NCBI GenBank assembly: GCA_001931875.2
Contig: MSJH02000482.1
Span: 353,479 to 417,478, forward strand
DNA: 64,000 bases
Source of the DNA: Byssochlamys sp. IMV 00236
Lineage: Eukaryota > Ascomycota > Eurotiomycetes > Eurotiales > Thermoascaceae
Direction of reading: 5' to 3'
The notes beneath the pieces were generated by a model that saw only the letters and a list, made by a program, of their open reading frames with translations, ran no database searches and was not told the origin of the DNA. A program made the translations under genes and the position numbers. Below, piece after piece: positions 11,005 through 27,214 of the stretch. Each line of letters starts with the position of its first letter. Within the stretch, counting starts at the first letter, position 1.

Positions 11005-12535
11005 TCAAGATGATACCATCCAGTAAGCCCCACCGATAGTGAAAATAATAACAAGGCCAGTAAGGATACCAGCACCAGCACGATCAGCAACAGTGATCTT
11101 GTCTTGATAATCATGCAGGGAATCGTCATCTGAGGCGCCTGTGCCTGCAGAGTAGTCACCTTTACTGGTACCGCCGGTCATGTTCGTGACGGTATCTGGA
11201 ACCTGGTCGATCAGATTGGATTGGAAAATTTCCATCGCACTCATCTGCTCCCCAACACCGAGACTGCCATCGAATTGTGCTCCCATCGTCCATCGCAAAC
11301 CACAAGCATTATTAGGGCCGCTGCACTGTTGAGCAGCTGCCATGGCTGAAGCCTGTAGCTTTGGTAGCAGTAGGTCGTGTGTGAAAGGCGCTAGCTTGAT
11401 GGTGGCAGCCATCCATCGTGCGAGGTAAGCTTTAAACGATCGTTGATCGACATTGCATTTTCCATTGCTTTCGCACGCTACTTCAGTCATGACGTTGTTC
11501 TCGAAGAAGACGTTTGTACCACGTATGATGCCTTCCAGGCGAGTCTTCCAGGTCTCTGATCCATTTGTCTGGGGTGTCTGTCAGCGTAAAGGAGGTAGGA
11601 ATTGACGAATAAGGCAGCCTTACAAATTTATACATGGCCGCCGCTCCCATCATGAAGACGCCACTATTGTAGGTCCACTGTATGTGGTTTAAACTCGTAC
11701 AGTTTTGCGTATCATCAGTACCATCGAAGAACGTGTAGTCAGACGTGCCGAGTCCTATGGCCATAACCCAATCGAATGCTCGTTCCGCCCATTCCGCATA
11801 TGTCTGATTGCCAGTGTACACGGCCAACCGAGAAGCTAGGTTGAAGAAGCAGCCGTTTGAGATAGTATTCTTGTAATTGTATCCGTTGTTGAATGAAAAG
11901 ATTTGCCACTTAAGGCCTCCTCCGCAGGTCGCGTTGTCCCAACGAGGAGCTTGCGTATTGAAGACGGCCTGCGCCAGCGCGAGCCACTGAGGTTGATCCT
12001 CCGGAGGATTAGGAAATCTGGTTTCGGCAGCAGTCATGGCTGCCATACCCCAGAACCCCTGATCATCATTTCCCAAAGTCTTTGACTGATTCGGCGGCAT
12101 GTAATTTTCTTCCGGTCCGACCTGCCAAAGCATTGCCTGGGTTGTCACATCCACGTATTGCTTGTCCCCTGTGTAATAGTAGTAGTCGATCAATGCCCCG
12201 AACATCGCTCCAGCTTCCCACCAGTAATATGGATCCGGAAGGTTTCCAGGGACATCACCAGGGTGATCTCCCGTGTAGTATTTCATCATGCCAGCCGCCG
12301 CGGTCTTTGCCGCATTCTTGATCGATTCTAATGCGTAGGCAGTGAGCATCGGATGTCATAGTCATAGTTCGCTTTGCTGACAGACAGCGGAAAACACAAA
12401 TCTTCAATCACACATACCTGGGCTGTTCAGATCCAGATCAATAGCAGCTTGCACCATATGGGCACCCAGAAACACAGCACAGACGAGGGGTTTCCATGAC
12501 CAAGTCTGGTCGAAAACATGTGGTAGTAACCTCAT
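11005..12535 (-). CDS. GH76 mannan endo-1,6-alpha-mannosidase-like (Dfg5/Dcw1 family)
   Basis: Three exons, 12535-12418, 12327-11624 and 11568-11005, encode 461 residues. The chosen start [12 protein letters not shown] leads into a hydrophobic signal peptide; an upstream in-frame ATG at 12595 is possible. GH76 landmarks follow: [45 protein letters not shown] with the Asp-Asp pair expected to be catalytic, [14 protein letters not shown] and [20 protein letters not shown]. The C-terminus ends in a Ser/Asp-rich linker and a hydrophobic helix ([20 protein letters not shown]), consistent with GPI-anchor addition or membrane anchorage. Dfg5/Dcw1 enzymes act at the cell surface and are thought to transfer GPI-proteins to wall glucan. 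Fungi carry many paralogues, so the specific one is not assigned. Confidence 0.9.
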
Positions 12536-14643
12536 GTCTGCGCAAATCGAGATGTCAAAAAACAATAGAATAGTGTCGATACAGGGATAAAGCAAGGTCT
12601 CAAATCGTCAAGCGAAAGCTATATGCATATCAACTGCACCGCGATTAAATTATGTACCGGATCATATCCAAGATACAGCCCGTTGGTAAGGTTTGACGAG
12701 GAACGGCAGTCAGTTTCTTGCAAGGTGGTCATCCGGGGGCTGGAGATGTGTTGCTTCCCACTGTAAAGTGCTGGAAGGAGAGAGCACCTAGGCGTTCACA
12801 ATACGGCCAAGACTACAGCGAGGAGGCAGGGGGTTTGCTAGCGGGGTAAGCTCAAAACATAGCCACAGGAAGGAAGGAAGTGATTGTTAGAAAAAAAAAG
12901 TGATCGGAAAGGAACGAGTGACCACCAGCATAGACTTGACGCGGTGTAGTATAGTTCGATGATGCTGCGGGTGTCAGCGACGGATGGGAGCCCGTCTAGG
13001 TTTATAACGAGTGTTAGAGAAGCCGCGGATGAGCACCTTGGGCCAGAAAGAATATAAATAAGCGAGTCTCATCAATTTCCGGCCTCAAGAGCTGCATGCG
13101 AATCCTTCCGCCGACAGCCATCGCCAAGTCACTGCACGGGAGGCGCGGGCTTGAGTACCTCCACTGCCAAGGAGCTTGGGAAGAACAGAAAGGCGCCCGG
13201 CGGAGTTTGTATTGGTCTTGGCTCCATGTTCCCGCCGGAAGAGGCATCTCCAGGGAGAGCGCTCATTGTTCTTGGTTCCAGAGGCCTGAACGGGCAGACT
13301 TTATGGTACGAGGTCGAGTATAGACTATCTAAGGGCATCTGGAGAGGTCACGATGTTGTTGCTCGCTCAATCGAGTAAAGGACGATAATAGGGCCCGAAC
13401 CCCGCGATCTTCAGGTCTAGACTCTTTCTCCAGGTGTGGAACTCCCCGGGGTGCCTTATTGCTCTCCCCAACGTCATGGTATCGAGTATTTAAGTACGTA
13501 GCTGGGTGTTTGCCAGGTCAGAAAAATCGCTGCGACAGTCCGCGTCCCAAGGACGACCGTGACCCAGGATAGCTGAAGCAAGAAAGCGCCATTGTCGAGC
13601 GTAGCTAGCAAAAGGGCAAACTAGGGTTGGTTTGCCAATACTACTACCTCCTCTGGCGCAGAGAATGTCTCGAGGGTCGCCGGTCTGGCGCTTTCTGCTC
13701 TTATTGGCGTAGCGCGACGCAGATCATCATAGGCCATTGGATGATGGACATGTTGACTAGTGCTGCGATTCAGTAACGACTAACGAGATTGGAGTCTGGA
13801 ACAAGATTATTGCCCAGTGGAGAGATCATGATGTCCTGTTGGCTGCGAGATTGGATGCTCTGAAGGACATGTTTTGTCCTTGGATGGCGTTGCATACTGA
13901 AAAATTTCACGGAGGACCATGGAACATTCCACCATGTCCAAAGCCGTTGTTGGCAATTCCATAGGACAGCCAGCCTAGAGTAAGCACAGTTGCCATTCCG
14001 TTATTGGGCTTTGGGCCATCTCATCCTGGGCTAATAATCGCCACGCGAAGTGGCTGTTTTGGCCTGCACAGCCCCATACTGTCTCTCACGGCAACCAAGA
14101 CACGCAGGCAGAGGCAATCTCAAAGGTTCAGTGATGATCCCATCGCACTGTTGGATGGACAAACCAGTAGAAAGGACATTGGACTGTAAGAAGAACTTGA
14201 GGATCTGGACCAGAATGACTCTGACAAGCGCTATTTTGCTTTGGTTATTAATGATGCTACAGCCGGGCGTAAAAATAGCAGACCGGCCACGAGCGGCGCG
14301 GTCACGTGCAGCAGCCCCGACAGAACCGAAACGCTTCCATCTCCAGACGGTCGGCCCATTCACGCCCCCGACAGCGTCCTAGTGCCTCTGCTGCTTTCCC
14401 TCTTGTTCTCGACTGCAACTTTGACGTCTCCCATCATCTCTCTCCTTGATACCCACCTCGTGATACCCACCACTTCCTCTTCCATCTGCTGAGACTCTCG
14501 TTGTCCTTCGTCGATCGAAGTAGAGAGATCTCCCCGCCTCCTGGTCAAAAGTTGCCAGCTAGCTTGACGATTTTACGAGATAACCGGAAACGCCACTACT
14601 CCTTGACACCTCGACCTGACCAAACCGCATCGTTACCGTCACC
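12536..14643. other. intergenic region between GH76 gene and synaptobrevin gene
   Basis: About 2.1 kb between divergent genes. Frames of up to about 110 codons overlap on both strands and none shows a family motif or splice pattern. The last 200 bases form a pyrimidine-rich leader before the synaptobrevin ATG. Confidence 0.6.
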
Positions 14644-15265
14644 ATGGCCGACCGCGAACAGCCCTACGACCCCTATATCCCCTCTGGTGGAAGCGCGCCC
14701 TCTGGGGGAAACCAGAGGACCGCAGCTTTACAGGCGGTAGGTTCGACCTCGGCTTTCTAGGCTGCAGCGAGAAAAAAAAAGGATCGCATTCCGGCTCCTT
14801 TCAGGGGACGCGACACTCTCAAGCCCGGTCAAAACGGTGCTAGGGACCAGTGATGCGCTATTGCCTGTGGACTGGAATGAGAAAATGGATCGCTCAGCTG
14901 CCCTAGACACGCTCTGTTTCAATTTGCGATAACAATGCTGACTTGGTGAATTGCAGCAAATTGATGATACCGTGGGGGTGATGCGCGAGAATATCAACAA
15001 GGTGTCGCAACGTGGAGAGCGCCTTGACTCCCTTCAGGACAAGACGGACAACCTGGCTGTATCGGCACAGGGATTCCGCAGAGGTGCCAACCGTGTGAGG
15101 AAGCAGATGTGGTGGAAGGACATGAAGATGCGCGTGTGCCTGGTCATTTGCGTCATCATCCTGATCGTTGTCATTGTTGTCCCTGCAGGTAAGTCTCGGC
15201 TCTTGATGCTCCTTTCTGCGATTCGAGTGTCTAACGCCCTGATAGTTGTTGTGACGAAACACTGA
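14644..15265 (+). CDS. snc1: synaptobrevin-type v-SNARE (Snc1/SynA)
   Basis: Exons 14644-14736, 14957-15188 and 15246-15265 give about 115 residues. A short disordered N-terminus ([16 protein letters not shown]) leads into an R-SNARE motif: [20 protein letters not shown] with the zero-layer Arg in [13 protein letters not shown] register, then [20 protein letters not shown] and [12 protein letters not shown] single C-terminal membrane helix ([17 protein letters not shown]) ends in VVVTKH. Snc1 proteins pair with plasma-membrane t-SNAREs to fuse secretory vesicles at the hyphal tip. The last intron (15189-15245) is 57 bases, a multiple of three with no stop in frame, so its retention would insert 19 residues into the membrane-proximal tail. 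Confidence 0.93.
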
Positions 15266-19367
<4,102 letters not shown>

Positions 19368-20619
19368 ACTTCCCAACAACTACATCCCCAGCTGAGATAC
19401 AAAATACGAATAGGGAGGACAAATGCATTACCCAGGTTACAGACCGTCCATCAACGGCTTCAGGAGTATCCTTTGATGCGCGGTTACCAGTCTATTCCAT
19501 CGAGGGTGTTCCGCATTTGTTCCAGCATGGTCTTAGACTTTTTCCCTTAGGCCTATCCTATATCTTACCAGGCGCCTCATGTTATGTTAAAATCTGTCTG
19601 TACATGTTGAGTTTACTAATCGGTTATCGGTTACTTTTTCTGTAGTGGCTGCATTCAGCCTGCGTTTTGATCTACTCTGCTATCTTGCGTGCCTGCACTG
19701 TATTCAGGATTCATGTGTCATATACGATGGGTCCATCTATTTGCTTTCGATTTCCTTCATATCTACATTATAGACGTCAGTGATGACGATGTCAAGGTGG
19801 ACATGGTGCTTTATCCCCACATTCCGTGAAGCCTTTGTGAAAAGGAAGGAGTACAACTAAAAAAAGTACATATACATACGGTCAAATCTGCTATGTTCGT
19901 GTGCAGTAATCATAACTAGTTGGAGATGTTGCGTTTATGGTACATCCTCGAGGCCAATGGCTCCTTGAAACACATTTCACGAGGGCCGCTTTCATACGGC
20001 AGGTGCCAATTGCAGACACACTGGGCCAGTCTTCGTGGATGCAGAATCCTCTATCTGCTTATTTCAGGGGAAGAAAATCCTGATATACATCAAGATCTTT
20101 AACTACTACTCATTTTGAAGTCCAAGAAATTTCAAGACCATGACAGGTGCATGGAGTTTCCTTCGAACTACGCCGAAAGGCATATCCTCCATGGTTATGA
20201 GTCTACGAAATCCCATTTATTATCCCTTTCCAAAGAACCGTAAAGCATTCTACAAATTCCATCTTCAGTAGAGCTAACTAGTACTTCCGCGCAATCAGGA
20301 GGGGTGGGCTGGCTCTTCCTCTGCCCGGACATGTGAACTTGTCGACGAGCGTACCTCCGTCAACTCACTTCGACAAGCTTCCACCACCCTCCTTTTCCAA
20401 CATCGCCATCTTTAATGATGCTCATCGCGTCATTACTCGACGAAAGCCTTACTGGTGTCAATTAATAGTACTCCTGGGAGTTATTTCGTTATTGAGGGAC
20501 GTGTATCCCGATTTCTTGACGCGGTGAGATAGATATCGAGTGAAACTCTAGCTGGACGGCTCAGGGGCCAGACAAAGGATATCACTGCAGGACTTCTACA
20601 TTGACTATCTAGAGCAAAG
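19368..20619. other. intergenic region arg5,6 to rec8
   Basis: About 1.25 kb holding the arg5,6 3' end and the rec8 promoter. Frames at 19920 and 20333 are about 60 codons long, have no recognisable motif and are not supported as genes. Confidence 0.6.
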
Positions 20620-23305
20620 ATGTTCTATAGTCATGAGAGTAAGCCCTCTATTGTTCTTTGCTCTTCAATGGCTCGTCCAGGGGAAAGGACCCCTTATGGA
20701 TCTGTAACTATCCATGAGTTAAAAGAAACGACTGACGCGTGTCTTTGGTGCAGTCCTTACTTCTCGCGAGCATGGAGTCGCTACTATATGGTTAGTTTAT
20801 TTATCCTTCGTCAGATGTTTTTCGTTGGATCTAGTTCGAGTCACATGTCTTTGGACGAAAGTGATGAAATGGTTCTTCAACAGCATTGAACTTTGGCAAG
20901 TTCTATATGTGGTTATACGTAGCTAACCTGGATGGATGAAACAGGCTCGTTGCGACGCTAGGCGCCAAGTCGACCACTAGAAGGGTGAATCGCAAAGCCA
21001 TTCTCGATGTGGATGTTCCCAAGGCATGCGATACGATCATGCGTCCTGAAGCTCCAATGGCGCTTAGGCTTCAGGGAAACCTCTTGTGAGCAGATTCATA
21101 GTAAAATTGTTCTAGCTGCTTCTGCCGTATTGGTTAACATTAGATGTGGTAGATACGGGGTCTCAAGGGTATACAATCAGCAGTGTGTATACACACTGAC
21201 AGACACCCAAGCCATGCATGATAGAATGAGAATCATGCTGAATTCTGTGCAAGGGACGGGATTGGATCCAGAAGCTGGAAAGGCCAGGTTAGTAACTGCC
21301 AAGCAAGGATGTCCTATGTGCGAGCTATCCTAGCCTTGAAAGTATGCGTTGATAACCTGAGGTGCATCGTGCAGACCCGACCATCTAATCGTGCCATACG
21401 ACAAATCCTTCATGCCTGACACAGACCTTCCCGGGTTCTATCACGACTTACTCGCTCTGGGTGCTGGAACAGAGTTCCTCCCTAGTCCGCGCACAACTCT
21501 TTTGTCAACGCAAGACTCGTCTTCTGACGGACATAGCAATCTGGTGTTTGACGAGCCTCAACTTCAGATATCTTCATCTGACATAGATATAATGGGTTTA
21601 ACTGTTCCTGGGAGTGTCGGGAAGATGAGTGATTCTATCATGGTAGGAAATCAGATCAGTCAAACTATGCTGAGCGATGAAGAGGGTGTGCTCCTACAGC
21701 CAGATTTCGAATTCGACGAGGAGGGAAATATAGTAGAGCTTGGGCGGCACGGCGGTAACAACAAAGGCGGAACTCAGGGCCAGAGTGAGGCCGCTTCCGC
21801 CCATCAAGTGAGAGAAGGTCAGGACCACCAGGTATGTATCCAGTGATTAATGTTCTAAGGTTATGGTAGCTTACACCATGATGCAAGGCCGATGCATTTA
21901 TACACCAAGATGAGTATAATGAAACTCTTCTCGGGGACGAATCTCTTCCCAGCGACCACGTACCGAAACGGGGTCGACTTCCAGACCCTGATTATATAGA
22001 AGAGACAGCCCAAATGCCGCCCAAGAAGGTCGCCAGGATTCTTGTTGTCGATGAACGAAACCAACTCCGCAATGCAGACCTAGCGCAGTCGAACTATCAA
22101 TATCTTGAAAATATGGCGGCTGCTTCTAAGCAGAAAGAGCAATATAAGATTTTAGTGCAAGCAAAGAAGAACGCCGCATTCTGGGTCTTCGGCCAAGGAA
22201 TTGCCTCTGTAGGCGTGGGCCTGGGCATATCTCGCGTTGAGCATCCCTTGAGCTGTTTCTCTGGAGAGCAACTTTTCGACATTATACAAGGAGAGAACTC
22301 TTCGGGAAGAGGAAAACGTAGTCGTGGCTCGACTGAGGACAGCGAATCCGATAGTGACAGCAGAAGGGTCCGCCGCCGCAGGGATGAAGGCGAAATCGGT
22401 CGTGGAGATGGTTTTGAGTTAGGTGATGGAGCTGAATACAAGGTACATCTATTCTGGTTGAGTGTTTCACTGGTCTGGAGATAGGCTGACCGGCTGTATA
22501 GGATATAGAGATAGGTCGTCAGGGGCCGCCTTCTCTTCAAGACGACCAATCCTCCCAGATGCCATGGAACCTCACGTCATCCATCCAAGGTTCCCGCCAC
22601 GGCTCTTCAGCTCCTAGCCTTCCTCGTGGATTTGGAAGTGCTAGTGAGATAGCACGAGGGCATATCGGTTTTGGCAGGGCTGGTAGTCGTCTCACAAGCG
22701 CCAGCCCTCTTGCTGGTCGTGGGCTCGGCCTTGATCTCGCAGGACAGGATCTTCTGAGTAGCCTTCCGATCCCTGGGAATGAAGGAGGTGACATTGATGT
22801 ACTTGGAGATTTCGATCTCGATACTTACCTGGAAGGGGAGATGGATGATAGGCGTCCAGTAACCACCACCGAAGGGCATGACTCCTTCCAACTGTTCGGT
22901 CCAGCCGCGGCCGTGGACACTCAGACTGCGGCACAATCTCAATGGATTGCCTCAGCACTCGACCATGAGAGCAAGAACTTCTTCGAATTCGTGAAGAATA
23001 AGATCGACACCCTAGTTGTTGAGCAGTCTATGGTCGGAGAGCAAAAGAACGGACTCGGCGAGGGATCTACCCACGAAGTCACCGGCTCGAAGGAGATCGC
23101 CTTCTCAGTCCTCCTGCCACCCGAGATGAACAGTCGTGTGGTGGCCACTCAGGGCTTGATGCACGTCCTAACACTTGCCACAAAGGGTATCATGAGTGTG
23201 CGCCAAGCAGAAAGTGCCCCAAGCTATGACTCCCATGGTCAAGACGAACCGCAAAGCGTCATTGGGGATATATTCCTCAGCGTGAAAGAAACGCAACACT
23301 TCTAG
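20620..23305 (+). CDS. rec8: meiotic cohesin kleisin subunit Rec8
   Basis: Seven exons: 20620-20638, 20754-20790, 20945-21085, 21153-21287, 21375-21831, 21888-22442 and 22502-23305, giving 715 residues. The N-terminus reads MFYSHEILTSREHGVATIWL then VATLGAKSTTRRVNRKAIL, the Rad21/Rec8 signature, followed by ALRLQGNLLYGVSRVYNQQ and DRMRIMLNSVQG. The middle is acidic and disordered, with an Arg-rich patch (RRVRRRRDEGEIGRG). The C-terminal kleisin winged helix is recognisable in NFFEFVKNKI and VLTLATKGIMSVRQ. Kleisins close the Smc1-Smc3 ring; Rec8 replaces Rad21 in meiosis and holds sister centromeres until anaphase II. I chose Rec8 over Rad21 because of the GAKSTTRRVNRKAIL stretch and overall size; a mitotic Rad21 assignment is less likely. 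The first two exons are only 19 and 37 bases. Confidence 0.85.
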
Positions 23306-24881
23306 ACGGCCACTGCTGTATCACAGTGCAGGATTTCCGCAAGAAAGCCGTCTTTTACAAGGAGGTACCATCGTTACAAACACGTAACTATTTCAGGAGT
23401 CTGCCTTGTGCGCGCATCTCCTTTTGATCTACGGCGCTGAATATCGACTTAGTTCTTTACATTTATTTATCACAGCATTTATTAGGACATCAAGGATCAG
23501 CTTGCAAGAATGGGCATATTCCCCTCCCCTGCACAGGAGATGAAGCTATATCAATGAGGTTTTCCATGTTTCTTTCTCTGGGTTTGTTTTATTTACTTCC
23601 AACTCTGCGAGTTGTTGCTTTTCATTACACGATGCGTACTGTCTTTCCCACGGCTCCACCTAGTGGAAACGATGCAAGCGATCTCTCTCTTCCTATCGAT
23701 TACCGGGAATTCTTATGCTTAATTTTATTTTAGCCTTTATTCCCCTTTCCATGGTGTTTCTTTCTAGGCTCAGTCTACAACATAGTTATGTTGTTATGAC
23801 GGGTGTACAGATACGCCGTACGCATACCGGGGACGGTTACGTTTACAGCCATACAGCGTACGGTACATTTAGTACGTTAGCTTGACGAGCATGCATAGCA
23901 AGGTTGATGACAACTATAATGAGACCTACTAATCTTATATTTACATGGGGCTAAGGAGTTTTCTTTTGATGTCGATTGTATCACTTCTGGGGCTACGGTC
24001 CAGCGCGCGTGATCGACCTTGTGAAATTTCTGCCATCTACCAAAAGTCCTACGAGTCGGCGGCCCTACTTGGGTGGGCGACGCGCTGAGTCGAGCTCTAG
24101 CAGCTTTGGGCTTGAAACACCAGACTTGTCTGCGGATCAGAATAGCACGGGGTTCCGTTGTATATGATCGGAAACCATTTCACATTGACGTGTTCGATTC
24201 GGATTCCCATAGTGACAATGCCAATGCGACCGGTAGGACCGATCGACACGCGTCGAGTTATCTCAGGCCAGCCACAGAAAATAGGAACTCCCAATCGCCA
24301 TGTTGACTAGCAGCCCAATACGTCCATTGGAGCGCCCACTCTGCCAGTTCCAGAATATCACGCACACGCGGGCAGTAGATCGTGCTCAATGTTGGTTGCA
24401 CTGAGCGGTTCCACGCGCGAATCGCTCCAGCAAAATAAGACTGTAGCTGATGGTGCCAAATTGCACGGTGGAAAGGAGAGCGCCACGGGTAAAACAAGAT
24501 AAAAGATATCAACACGGACAGGATGCTTGAAGTTCAGCACAGTCGGGACATATCTAGATCACTTAATATTAATAGTCGAGCGAGGCAGCGATGAGCGGCC
24601 AGCCGCGGGAGGAAAATTACGCCGAGGCGGTTTCTGACGGAGCTCGCGTAACTTAACCGCGCCACCGTCTTGTCCTGTCTCTGTCTCCGTCTCGTCTCGT
24701 CTCGTCTTTCCCACCCTCTCCCGTTTCCTTTTCCCTTCTGCCTCCCTCGCCCGTTCCAACACCTTCGACGCGACCGACACCCTCGCAAGTCAACCGTCAT
24801 CGAGTCTCAGCCAGTTTCGAGAACTGTAAAGTACCTCCCGGCATCTGAATTCAAAGATCAGTCGTGTATCCGGGGGAAATC
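23306..24881. other. intergenic region rec8 to zinc-finger gene
   Basis: About 1.58 kb. The first part is AT-rich 3' flank. No gene is supported at 23900-24540, where short frames overlap on both strands. A strongly pyrimidine-rich tract (about 24668-24770) with (CTCGT)3 at 24691-24705 lies 100-200 bases before the next ATG and resembles a fungal core promoter. Confidence 0.6.
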
Positions 24882-26372
24882 ATGGGTCGCACGGTCGACC
24901 AGGAAGTCCACGCGGCGTTCGTCGAGTTCCGCGCCAAGGAAGACGATAAGGTGTGTGAATCTGTATTTCCCGTATCTGGGTAATATTTCAACCCACCACC
25001 CGACGTCTTCAATACTGACATACAAACCCTCTTTCTGGTCTCCAGTGTCTTTCCGTGCAGTGTATCTACTGCCAGCAGATCCGGGCAAAGAACACCTCTC
25101 GTCAGAAGCAACATCTCCTCGAGTGTCCCGGTCTCCGCGGTCATCCCAATGCCCCTCAGCCGCAGTCAGCAGCTCCTGGCCCCAATGGCATCGGCCCTGC
25201 CAACGGCTATCCCGCAACTCCAAATGGACCAGCTGCCACAGCCCCAGGACCTGGCCCTGGGCCAGCGGCGGGCACGTTGCCCAACACAAACGGACCGATG
25301 ATGTCCAACGGCGTCAACCCTCATACTGCCGCGATGCAGACGCCGCTGCAGAATCTGTCGAACCGTCCTCCATTGCCGACGCCGGGTGCTACCGCAGCAC
25401 CAGCCGGTTCGTCGGCCGTACCTCAACCCCAGCAGCGTCCTGTTCATACTCCCAAGTCTTCGAGTAAGCCTAGGACAAGCACCTCTAATCTGCCCGCGCC
25501 GCCTTTGGATGATGTTCACGCTGCTTTCGTCGAGTTCCGCGCTAAGGAGGAAGACAAGGTAAGGATGGCTTTGTTGCGTCGGAGTCTCATGGTATATATT
25601 AACGAATGAATCCAGTGTCTGTCTGTCCAATGCATCTACTGTCAGCAAGTTCGCGCAAAGAACACAAGCAGACAGCGCCAACATCTGCTCGAATGCCCGA
25701 CCTATCTCAATGTCATGAAGGATTCTATTCCCGCCAACAACCTGCTCCACACATTCCCGGAGGGTGATATTGCTCGCTCTTTGCAGATACCTACGCCTTC
25801 TCTGGAACTGGATTTCCGCATGAGTATTAAGCTCAACCCTAAAGTCTCCGTTGGCGCAGGCATCTGGGGACAGAGGGACTGGATCACCTTCATTGGTGGA
25901 CAGTGGGCTGGTCGATGGGGCAAGGGTGTAGTTCTGGTAAGTGCTCTTGATTTATCATTCAAGCTCTGTTCGATGCTGAGTTTTCTATGTATAGCCTGGT
26001 GGACAGGATTCTCAGGTCGTGGTGAAGGAGTTGGCCACAAGCATTAAAGCCAACTACATGCTACAGACTGCCGATGAGCCTCCCGCTTTCATTGTCGTCA
26101 AGACCAATGGTTGGTTGACTGGCGCTAAGGACGTGCTGGAGAAGCTGGCTGATCCTAATGTCGCCGATACCATTAACCCGAACACATATAAGTATCGCAT
26201 CAATCTCTCTATGGAAACCGGTGATGAGCGATATGCCTTTGTGAATACCCTGATGTGGATCGGCAGCTGCTGTCGCAGAGGCCATGAAAGTACGCAACCC
26301 ATTACAGACAACTCGACGAAATAGATTGCTAACTCCATCCTAGTCATCTTCGACGCTTTCCGCGTGAACTGA
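24882..26372 (+). CDS. duplicated BED-like C2HC zinc finger fused to DUF3237-like domain
   Basis: Five exons: 24882-24950, 25046-25558, 25616-25936, 25995-26289 and 26344-26372, giving 408 residues. A near-identical module occurs twice: VHAAFVEFRAKE followed by CLSVQCIYCQQ, then R-A-K-N-T-S-R-Q and QHLLECP. The candidate metal ligands are C29, C32, H46, C50 in copy 1 and C200, C203, H217, C221 in copy 2. Both copies are split by a phase-0 intron at the same point, just before the first Cys of CLSVQ. The copies are joined by a 120-residue Pro/Ala/Gly/Asn-rich linker. The C-terminal part (LELDFRMSIKLNPK, GIWGQRDWITFIGGQWAGRW, KTNGWLTGAKDVLEKL, RYAFVNTLMWIGS) looks like a DUF3237 beta-barrel. 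Likely DNA or protein binding by the fingers; function of the barrel is unknown. Confidence 0.85.
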
Positions 26373-27214
26373 TATGCTACAACACGATTTAGTTATGCTT
26401 TGACCGTTATTCAGCGAGTGACATATATGTTCGAGTCAAATCCCGTACTCTAGTCTGAAATTGTGGTTCCTGATGGTGTCTCGGTCAGAATTGGGGTCTG
26501 TTTCTTCTTATCGATACTCGTATTTCCACTCTTCCAATCATGATGCTGGCACGACTTGCTTTTGTCACTTTCGACGTTGGGCGTCGTTTTCCTTTTCAAT
26601 CGGATGATATTCTCTTATCCACCATTTATGATACGCAAAACTGTAACTTTTAGCCTAAGCTTATGTGGAGCATTTGTTTCTCGAGTGATGTAACAATTTG
26701 ATGGAGACCATTTATTTCTTTACAGGGAACGTGAACAACTCAGGTGTCTTTCCATCTGATATGATCAAACAGCCTTGAATCAAGGCGGGATAGTTCACAG
26801 CTACCGATGAAACAACTGCCCGAGCTTTTATATCAGTAAAGCCCCTAAAGCTTATTATTTCGTCCGAGTATTTTAACCGACAAAGTACATAGATTAATGC
26901 TCCAAACGATCTGTATTTCCGCCGCTGCGGACGAACCCTAAAGTGGCAACCGATTGATAATCGGACCGTACCTCCGAGATCTTCGTCCGCCCTCCGCTAA
27001 GTGGCTAAGTAGATCTCTCAAATCTATGCAGGAATCTCTCTTCAAACAACCCCAGTTCTTTTGTCTTCTTCGAGGATGACAAACGTAGAAGGAGTGTAGT
27101 TACTATCTACTCTATTTAAATATAAGGACTGACTTTGCGAAGCAAATTGCTCCTCTCTGTAGCAGAAATCAATTTCGATTGATCGCTCCGCCCATTTCGT
27201 CTCCAGTAAAAGCC
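26373..27214. other. intergenic region
   Basis: About 840 bases, AT-rich, containing the 3' flank of the zinc-finger gene and the upstream region of the SDR pseudogene. No gene seen. Confidence 0.6.

Noticed and set aside
13014..13378. Overlapping 70-80-codon frames on both strands
   Set aside because: Several equal frames on each strand, no signal, motif or splice structure; likely chance.
24670..25467. 265-codon plus frame over the zinc-finger gene
   Set aside because: Ser/Arg/Pro-rich out-of-phase reading of the promoter tract and exon 2; it conflicts with the duplicated C2HC frame.
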